A stretch of 12,788 bases of DNA, from NCBI GenBank assembly GCA_035275625.1, contig DATEMK010000363.1:1-12788 (forward strand), given 5' to 3'. Of the stretch, positions 7,486-12,788 are shown piece after piece; position 1 is the stretch's first letter, and each line of letters begins with the position of its first letter. The notes beneath the pieces were generated by a model. That model saw only the letters and a program-made list of their open reading frames with translations, was not told the origin of the DNA and did not search any database. Source of the DNA: DATEMK01 sp035275625. GTDB taxonomy: Bacteria > Bacteroidota > Bacteroidia > AKYH767-A > OLB10. The translations under genes were made by a program, and so were the position numbers.

Positions 7486-7535
7486 TCACTTCACCAGGTG
7501 TGACGAATTACCGGTGAGAAATAACCACTGGTGAT
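7486..7535. promoter_or_regulatory. Candidate operator cluster of TCACC/GGTGA motifs
   Basis: Within 50 bases there are an inverted element TCACTTCACCAGGTGTGA (7486-7503) and two direct copies, ACCGGTGAG (7510-7518) and ACTGGTGAT (7527-7535). The GGTG cores start at 7497, 7513 and 7530, so they are 16 and 17 bases apart. The cluster ends 9 bases upstream of the -33-like box of the cargo gene, where an activator would be expected to bind. The adjacent divergent gene encodes a LytTR regulator, a class that binds short repeated sites. The link between them is inference. Confidence 0.4.
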
Positions 7536-7752
7536 TTTCCCTACGACTTTAGCATGATTTTAAAACTTTTAATGTTTCAACATTTGGATGTAATAAAATA
7601 AATACCTAAAATTGTACGTTGTTTTGATTTCACCCTGAACAACTCTCATTGTCCCCCCTTGAGAAAACAAACGAGGTGATGTTTAATTTATTGATTTGTG
7701 TCTCTATGGGAAAGACAGGAATTAATTTATAAAACAAATTTTTAAATCGTTG
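7536..7752. other. Intergenic stretch without a supported gene
   Basis: Part of the 423-base divergent gap. I see only a small perfect inverted repeat AATGTT-TC-AACATT (7571-7584) and AT-rich sequence. A 78-codon frame on the minus strand (7630-7866) overlaps the regulator start, has a Lys/Phe-rich composition and no family resemblance, and is not taken as a gene. Confidence 0.5.
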
Positions 7753-7784
7753 TTTGTCGCATACGCCAGAAGAAAATAATTTTA
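7753..7784 (+). promoter_or_regulatory. Candidate promoter of the LytTR regulator gene
   Basis: TTTG (7753-7756), a 20-base spacer and TAATTTTA (7777-7784) match the Bacteroidota housekeeping promoter consensus except for the last base. Transcription would begin near 7790, leaving a leader of about 60 bases. Confidence 0.4.
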
Positions 7785-7853
7785 CAAAGATCTTTTGCGT
7801 TATGTGCTTAAATTTAATGTTTCTATATAATAACTTTAAAGCTGATTTTAAAA

Positions 7854-8603
7854 ATGTACACAGCATTAATTATCGAAGATTCACTCCCGGATCAGACCTT
7901 GCTTGCAAAGTTTTTAAATAAACATTTTCCTGAAATCCGGATTACCGGCACTTGCTCTGCAGCCGATGAAGGGTTAAAAAAGATAAAATCACTTAGGCCC
8001 CAGCTTGTTTTTCTCGATATAGAGATTCCGCCTTTTAATGGCTTCGAATTACTTCGAAAGCTGGATAAAATTGATTTTGAAATTATTTTTATTACCTCGC
8101 ACCAGGAGTATGCTGTCCGTGCTTTTAAGCTTGCGGCCGTTGATTTTATAGTCAAGCCTTTGCTGTTAAATGATCTTAAGGTGGCGGTTAAAAAATTTGA
8201 AAGCAAAATAATTTCGGGGGCTTTAGTTAAAAATATGGAGGCTCTTATGCATAATTCTATCGGGAGTTCAAACGGGAAAATAAAAATTGCCCTTCCAACC
8301 TTGAATGGTTTTGAATTTGTGAACGTTGAAACAATTATTCGCTGCGAAGCTGACGGGCATTATACCACATTTTATTTTGCTGACAGGAATAAAATTCTGA
8401 TCGCTAAGAATTTAAAAGAATACGAAGACATGCTTGCCCGGCATAAATTTATGCGTGTGCATGATTCGCACCTCATTAATTTGAATCATGTCGCAAAATA
8501 CCAGAAAGGCGATGGCGGCATTGTTTTTATGAGCGATCAATCCGCAGTCCAGGTGTCGCGCAGGCATAAAGAAGGGTTTTTATCCCGCCTGAACAAAAAT
8601 TGA
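7854..8603 (+). CDS. LytTR-family response regulator
   Basis: The protein is 249 residues with two domains. Residues 1-118 are a CheY-like receiver with all expected residues: acidic pair Glu8-Asp9, phospho-acceptor Asp55 in V-F-L-D-I-E, Thr81 and Lys101 in the V-K-P motif. Residues about 142-246 are a LytTR DNA-binding domain, with the typical E-A-D-G-H-Y-T-T-F near residue 165 and F-M-R-V-H-D-S-H-L-I-N in the second half. Proteins of this build receive a phosphate from LytS-like membrane histidine kinases and bind short direct repeats upstream of target genes. No kinase is in this window, so it is an orphan here. It is divergent from the large T9SS cargo gene and lies 156 bases before three secreted-protein genes, which makes these the obvious candidate targets. 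The start is the ATG at 7854; no Shine-Dalgarno sequence is needed in this phylum. Confidence 0.95.
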   Translation: MYTALIIEDSLPDQTLLAKFLNKHFPEIRITGTCSAADEGLKKIKSLRPQLVFLDIEIPPFNGFELLRKLDKIDFEIIFITSHQEYAVRAFKLAAVDFIVKPLLLNDLKVAVKKFESKIISGALVKNMEALMHNSIGSSNGKIKIALPTLNGFEFVNVETIIRCEADGHYTTFYFADRNKILIAKNLKEYEDMLARHKFMRVHDSHLINLNHVAKYQKGDGGIVFMSDQSAVQVSRRHKEGFLSRLNKN

Positions 8604-8667
8604 AGTGCCTGTTACGCAGAAAATCTTGCCATTCAGGAAGTCATTTCTGTTAATAGGGAAGTTTAGC

Positions 8668-8698
8668 TTGATTGCTTCATCATAACGTTTCATTTTTG
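8668..8698 (+). promoter_or_regulatory. Candidate promoter of the seven-repeat T9SS protein gene
   Basis: TTG (8668-8670), a 20-base spacer and CATTTTTG (8691-8698) fit the Bacteroidota consensus, with a mismatch at the first base of the -7 box. It lies 61 bases before the ATG at 8760 and may drive the following genes together. Confidence 0.4.
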
Positions 8699-8759
8699 TA
8701 CAGCTTTTACATGAGCAAGATTATTTCATGCTGTTATCGTCAGGAAAAAAAACAAAAGT

Positions 8760-10412
8760 ATGCCGGATGCCATAGATCAAAAATTGCAATATGGATTTTC
8801 AGGAATAAAATCCCGGTTGTTCACTTCGGGGAAAAGAAAGAAACAATTATTGACCACATGTATTCTCTTTCTTTTTGTTAAAGATGCAATTGCACAAATC
8901 ACTTTTCAAAAAACTTATGGCGGTGTCAATGATGAGTTTGTTTACTCCATTGGGCAAACATCTGATGGCGGATATATTATAGCTGGTTCAACACGGAGTT
9001 TTGGAGCAGGAAATGAAGATATTTATTTAACCAGGATAAACAGCACAGGAGATACGCTCTGGACACGAACTTTTGGCGGAGCAGATTATGAATATGCCAA
9101 TTCAGCAGAGCAAACTTCGGATGGTGGATTTATTATTGCTGCCACCACAGACAACCTTTCCACCAGCGATATTTATCTTCTCCGTACCGATTCTTCCGGA
9201 AATTTTATCTGGGCAAAGACCTATGGAGGAAGCGGATTTGATTTTGGTAATTCAGTTCAGCAAACAAATGACGGGGGATTTATAGTTGCGGGCTTAACAC
9301 GGAGCTTTGGTGCAGGCATGTATGATGCATATTTAATTAGGACCGATGCACAGGGCGATACGCTTTGGACAAAAACCTATGGTGGTATAGATAATGAATC
9401 GGGAAAATATTCTGTCCGGCAAACAAGCGATAGTGGTTTTATTATTTCAGGAGGAACACAAAGTTTCGGTGCCGGAAATACAGATGCGTATATAATAAGA
9501 ACAAATTCACTGGGCGATACCCTTTGGACAAAAGCGTATGGCGGAACTGCAAATGATTATGTATATGCAATTATACAAACTGCCGACAGCGGATTTGTTT
9601 TTGCAGGGAGCACTTCAAGTTTTGGAGCAGGTGTTTATAATATTTATTTAACAAAAACCAATTCGCTGGGAAACGTTGCGTGGACAAAAACTTTTGGAGG
9701 AAATGGTTTTGATGGCGGAGGCTATTTCCGTCAGACTGCGGATGGCGGGTTTATCCTCACGGGCGCTTATAATCCCCCCACCACCCAGGATTATGATGTT
9801 TATCTCATACGAGCAGATAGCAGCGGTAATTTGATTTGGGCAAAAACCTATGGCGGAACACAAGCAGATTTAGGTTATGATGTTGAGCAAACAAATGACG
9901 ATGGTTATATTATAGCCGGCATGTCAAGGAGTTTTGGTCTGGGTGCTTCTGATACATATCTTATACGCACCGACAGCTTGGGCAACACCGGCTGTAACCA
10001 AACCAATTACCCGACTATAACCAATACGGCTTTTATGCAGGTTGAAAGTCCTGCAGCAATGATTTCATCGGGCGGGATCATAAATGTTCCCTCTGTAATT
10101 CCGGGAAGCGGAGTTCTGTTTACTACTCTATGTTCTACAGTTGGCACAAATGAAATTTCCATGGGCGGTTCGTTTCATATTTATCCTAATCCGTCACGGG
10201 GCAATTTTACAATTGAATTTGAAAGAACGGTTATAAAAGGCAATCTTGAAATAGTAAACATTCTCGGAGTCCCGGTTAATACCGGGATTACCGAAAATAT
10301 TCTTAATAAATTAAAAAAAGAAATAACGCTGACTAATATTTCCAATGGAATTTATTTTGTGAAAATTGATACAGGACAGGAACAGCATATTGAAAAGCTC
10401 ATTATTCAATAA
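8760..10412 (+). CDS. T9SS-secreted protein with seven propeller-like repeats
   Basis: From the ATG at 8760 the protein is 550 residues. A signal peptide is clear at residues about 24-45 (K-R-K-K, hydrophobic core, A-I-A-Q), which leaves an unusual polar extension of about 23 residues in front. A TTG at 8817 would give a signal peptide of normal length, so the start is uncertain. Seven repeats of 50-53 residues follow (residues about 51-410). Each starts with a T-[YF]-G-G turn and contains Q-T-[SN]-D-G-G-[FY]-I-[IV]-A-G and Y-L-x-R-T-[DN]-S-x-G. Seven such units fit a seven-bladed beta-propeller. Residues about 473-550 are a type A sorting domain with I-Y-P-N-P-S-R-G-N-F and a C-terminal K-L-I-I-Q. 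The role is probably binding or structural at the cell surface; no enzyme motif is seen. The next gene starts 29 bases after the stop, so the two are probably co-transcribed. Confidence 0.9.
   Translation: MPDAIDQKLQYGFSGIKSRLFTSGKRKKQLLTTCILFLFVKDAIAQITFQKTYGGVNDEFVYSIGQTSDGGYIIAGSTRSFGAGNEDIYLTRINSTGDTLWTRTFGGADYEYANSAEQTSDGGFIIAATTDNLSTSDIYLLRTDSSGNFIWAKTYGGSGFDFGNSVQQTNDGGFIVAGLTRSFGAGMYDAYLIRTDAQGDTLWTKTYGGIDNESGKYSVRQTSDSGFIISGGTQSFGAGNTDAYIIRTNSLGDTLWTKAYGGTANDYVYAIIQTADSGFVFAGSTSSFGAGVYNIYLTKTNSLGNVAWTKTFGGNGFDGGGYFRQTADGGFILTGAYNPPTTQDYDVYLIRADSSGNLIWAKTYGGTQADLGYDVEQTNDDGYIIAGMSRSFGLGASDTYLIRTDSLGNTGCNQTNYPTITNTAFMQVESPAAMISSGGIINVPSVIPGSGVLFTTLCSTVGTNEISMGGSFHIYPNPSRGNFTIEFERTVIKGNLEIVNILGVPVNTGITENILNKLKKEITLTNISNGIYFVKIDTGQEQHIEKLIIQ
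8910..9989 (+). repeat. Seven in-gene repeats of about 156 bp
   Basis: The protein repeats start at residues 51, 103, 153, 205, 258, 310 and 362. At the DNA level only short blocks are conserved, for example around the Thr-Tyr-Gly-Gly codons and the F-G-A-G codons (compare 8985-9010 with 9292-9316). The copies are therefore old rather than freshly duplicated. Repeats 2 and 6 lack the S-F-G-A-G loop found in repeats 1, 3, 4 and 5 (repeat 7 has S-F-G-L-G) and share the ending S-S-G-N-x-I-W-A-K. Confidence 0.8.
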
Positions 10413-10441
10413 TTCAATTAAACTCAATTTAAGCATAGCCT

Positions 10442-11281
10442 ATGAAAACCAAAATTTTCCTTTCGGTCATCTTTGTTAGTTTGAATCTCCGGGCCAATTC
10501 ACAAACCATTCCCAACGCGGGATTTGAATACTGGACGATGATGCCGGGGCAGTACGAAAATCCGGATAATTGGAGCACAAATAATGCTGCCGGCAGTATT
10601 TCGGTTTCGAAAACCACTGATAGCTATACAGGTAATTATGCCTTGCGTGTAATTAATAACGGACCTTCTTTTGAGGGTTCGTTGCCAGGGTATGCAACTA
10701 TTGTATATACAAGTAATAGTATAGTGAATAAAATAACGGCTTATGTAAAGTGCGATAGTATTTCAGGAACCGGTAAAGGGAAAATAATAGTATATGGTTA
10801 TTCCGGAACTACCATCCAGCAATTAGGCAGTTGGGAAACAAGTTTGGAGATTCCACAATATTCGCTGGTTCAAATACCTTTAAATCCTGTCAATACTTAC
10901 GATAGTATTCTGATAAACATAGAAGCGTATGCCCAGATGGATGGATTGGGATTTCCAACAGGATACGCAGATTTAAAGGCAGATCAGCTGACCGAAGATT
11001 TAACTTCCGGCATAAAGGAATCAAATTTTAACAGCTCATTAAAAATATTTCCCAATCCTTTCAGTGAATATACAACGTTGACATTCGACAATCCTAAGGG
11101 CAAATCCTTCACGCTAACCGTTTACGATTCATTAAAAAGACTGGTGCGGACCACGAGGAATATTACTTCCGGACAAATTAAAGTTGAAGGAAAAAAGTTA
11201 CCCCCCGGAACGTACATTTTAAAAATTAAATCTGATGATGGTGCCATAGTGAAAGAGGTGCCTGTTGTGAAATCAGAATGA
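10442..11281 (+). CDS. T9SS-secreted protein with a possible carbohydrate-binding-like N-terminal domain
   Basis: The protein is 279 residues. Residues 1-21 form a signal peptide (M-K-T-K, hydrophobic core, A-N-S-Q). The mature part opens with I-P-N-A-G-F-E-Y-W and, a little later, N-P-D-N-W-S-T. This opening is seen in Bacteroidota secreted proteins with PCMD or carbohydrate-binding-like jelly-roll domains; residues about 22-180 would be that domain. I place it by pattern only, so the ligand is unknown. Residues about 200-279 are a type A T9SS sorting domain, with K-I-F-P-N-P-F and L-P-P-G-T-Y-I-L-K-I. The gene follows the seven-repeat protein by 29 bases and precedes the metalloprotease by 58 bases on the same strand, which suggests joint expression of secreted products. 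Confidence 0.88.
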   Translation: MKTKIFLSVIFVSLNLRANSQTIPNAGFEYWTMMPGQYENPDNWSTNNAAGSISVSKTTDSYTGNYALRVINNGPSFEGSLPGYATIVYTSNSIVNKITAYVKCDSISGTGKGKIIVYGYSGTTIQQLGSWETSLEIPQYSLVQIPLNPVNTYDSILINIEAYAQMDGLGFPTGYADLKADQLTEDLTSGIKESNFNSSLKIFPNPFSEYTTLTFDNPKGKSFTLTVYDSLKRLVRTTRNITSGQIKVEGKKLPPGTYILKIKSDDGAIVKEVPVVKSE

Positions 11282-11339
11282 CATTACAGTCAGTATAAAT
11301 CAGTTAAATAATTTAATAATCACTTAAAATCACAAAACA

Positions 11340-12788
11340 ATGAAAACACTTACTAAAATCGCATTAGCGTTGCTTATAGTAACGCTATGCTCAACAGGCA
11401 AAACATTCTCCCAATCATTTTGTGCCACAAAAGGGGATATTCCGGATTACTTACAAAGCATTCCTGCCGGTCAGTTTCAGGCAGGTTCCACCCATTATTG
11501 TATTCGAATATTCATTCATGTAATGAGGCGTACAAACGGCACGGGCGGACAAACACTTGCGGAAGTAAACCAGGGATTAAGTATATTAAGAGCCGATTAC
11601 CTGCCTCATGACATTTCTTTTTTACTCATTGGATATGATGAAATCCTGAATGATACTTATTACAACATGACTGGTTTTACAAACGATGTAAACCAGGATG
11701 GAAAATTTGATAATTTTTCTCCCAATTCCAATGCCAATGCAATTGATATATATATGTTCGGAAATGATGTTTTGAATAGTGGCCAGGCCGCATGGATTCC
11801 GGCAAGTGCATTAGTCATCGGGGGTGCTGCTTTTGGTATCAACCTTGCAAGCTCTCATGTACTATCGCATGAAATGGGTCACTGTTTGGGTTTGTTTCAT
11901 TCTTTTCATGGCATGAATTGCGAAGGACCTTCTATCATTGACCCTGGTGCCTGTCATGAATTAGTTAATGGAACTAATTGCAGCACTTGCGGAGACTATG
12001 TATGTGATACACCCGCTGATCCTACCAGGTTTAATGTAAACCAGGCAACTTGCCTCTGGCCCGGAACAGTTGCTTCCTGCGAGGGATCACTCGTAGATGC
12101 AAATGGTGATACTTATGCTCCTGATCCCAATCTTATAATGGCTTATGTTACGCCAAATTGTATGTATCATCATACAACAGGTCAGGGTACCCGGATGAAT
12201 TCAATGATTGCTAACTCCACCATATTGCAAAATACAGTGGAAACTCCCGGTGCAGCAGATTTATCCGCCCAGGATTTTACAAATGACCTTGGATTTGAAC
12301 CAAATCCTAACGGTGGTGCAATGTGGATTAGTGAAGATATTTGGGTGCGTCATATAGCTGATGGATTAACCAACCATACTCATCTGAACCCGGAAGCAGG
12401 GCAAATCAATTTTGTATATGTAAGAGTGCGGAACATAGGTTGTCAGCCTTCTGCAGGATTACCTACCGAACTTCTTAAATTGTATTGGGCAAAAGCTTCA
12501 TCAGCATTAGACTGGGATGACTATTGGGACGGAACTTTAATTTGCTCAGGTTCAGGTGAACCTATGGGTGGTTTTATTTCAGATCAGCCAATTCCTGTTA
12601 TTGCTGCGGGTGATGAGCACATTTTTGAATTTCAATGGACTCCTGCTCAACCTGCACTCTATACAAACTGCAACCTTTGTTATGACCCTGCTGAATTCTG
12701 GCACTTTTGTATGCTTGCAAGAATTGTTGACACCAACTTACCTGATGATGGTATGACCTTCCCGGAAGGCACTGGCCTGTACACGAAT
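11340..12788 (+). CDS. M43-family (pappalysin/cytophagalysin) zinc metalloprotease, 3' end outside the window
   Basis: An ATG at 11340 opens a frame with no stop up to the window end, giving 483 residues. Residues 1-25 are a signal peptide (M-K-T-L-T-K, hydrophobic core, T-F-S-Q). The zinc site is HEMGHCLGLFH at residues 177-187: zinc ligands His177, His181 and His187, catalytic base Glu178, and the metzincin Gly184. A Met-turn lies at L-I-M-A-Y (Met267). Between them are paired cysteines and a C-D-T-P-A-D-P motif typical of M43 enzymes, and after the Met-turn a G-Q-G-T-R-M stretch, also usual for the family. The enzyme should be a secreted endopeptidase. Residues about 325-483 form a separate module (W-I-S-E-D-I-W-V-R, then V-Y-V-R-V-R-N, L-Y-W-A-K-A) found in other large Bacteroidota secreted proteins. 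A T9SS sorting domain is expected downstream but is not visible. Confidence 0.93.
   Translation, partial: MKTLTKIALALLIVTLCSTGKTFSQSFCATKGDIPDYLQSIPAGQFQAGSTHYCIRIFIHVMRRTNGTGGQTLAEVNQGLSILRADYLPHDISFLLIGYDEILNDTYYNMTGFTNDVNQDGKFDNFSPNSNANAIDIYMFGNDVLNSGQAAWIPASALVIGGAAFGINLASSHVLSHEMGHCLGLFHSFHGMNCEGPSIIDPGACHELVNGTNCSTCGDYVCDTPADPTRFNVNQATCLWPGTVASCEGSLVDANGDTYAPDPNLIMAYVTPNCMYHHTTGQGTRMNSMIANSTILQNTVETPGAADLSAQDFTNDLGFEPNPNGGAMWISEDIWVRHIADGLTNHTHLNPEAGQINFVYVRVRNIGCQPSAGLPTELLKLYWAKASSALDWDDYWDGTLICSGSGEPMGGFISDQPIPVIAAGDEHIFEFQWTPAQPALYTNCNLCYDPAEFWHFCMLARIVDTNLPDDGMTFPEGTGLYTN

Noticed and set aside
7630..7866. A 78-codon minus-strand frame in the divergent gap
   Set aside because: It overlaps the start of the LytTR gene and its likely promoter, has a Lys/Phe-rich composition typical of AT-rich non-coding DNA, and resembles no family.
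7854..8603. A complete two-component system at this locus
   Set aside because: Only the response regulator is present; no histidine kinase frame is found on either side within the window.
8672..8881. A 69-codon frame overlapping the start of the seven-repeat protein gene
   Set aside because: It lies in another frame over the signal peptide region, has no signal or domain, and is best read as a shadow.

Overview
The window reads as a chromosomal stretch from a Bacteroidota bacterium, most like the Chitinophagales/Sphingobacteriia-type environmental lineages. The evidence is three proteins that combine a signal peptide with a C-terminal type IX secretion (T9SS) sorting domain, a CheY-LytTR regulator, a lipoprotein with a Bacteroidota-style surface export signal, promoter-like TTTG-N19-21-TAnnTTTG elements, almost no Shine-Dalgarno sequences, and interspersed ATTCGTG-type repeats. 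The base composition is moderately AT-rich, with AT-rich gaps. I saw no tRNA, rRNA, CRISPR array, transposase or phage gene.

Left part (1-3606), small housekeeping or accessory genes. A membrane protein enters from upstream and ends at 910. It converges on an unrecognised 134-residue protein (921-1325, minus). The gap between that gene and the next plus-strand gene holds a degenerate 42-bp tandem array (about 1384-1575). A signal-less fibronectin type III protein follows (1794-2411, plus). It converges on a small DUF2784-like membrane protein (2511-2882, minus) across a perfect 38-bp palindrome that should terminate both. A DUF6438-like surface lipoprotein (3046-3606, minus) follows, with its own hairpin terminator at 2935-2967.

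Right part (3907-12788), a secretion-oriented locus. A 1147-residue T9SS cargo protein (3987-7430, minus) has a propeller-like N-terminus and several Ig-like domains. It is divergent from an orphan LytTR response regulator (7854-8603, plus). The shared 423-bp gap carries a cluster of GGTG/TCACC motifs just upstream of a candidate promoter of the cargo gene. Downstream of the regulator, three same-strand secreted-protein genes follow at short spacing: a seven-repeat, propeller-like T9SS protein (8760-10412), a 279-residue T9SS protein (10442-11281), and an M43 (pappalysin/cytophagalysin) zinc metalloprotease that runs off the window end (11340-12788).

The plausible story is a LytTR-type regulator sitting among the cell-surface or secreted proteins it may control. 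No clearly new biochemical system is visible. The most noteworthy signals are the 42-bp array, the candidate operator cluster between regulator and cargo gene, and the interspersed palindromic repeat at 3907-3964.
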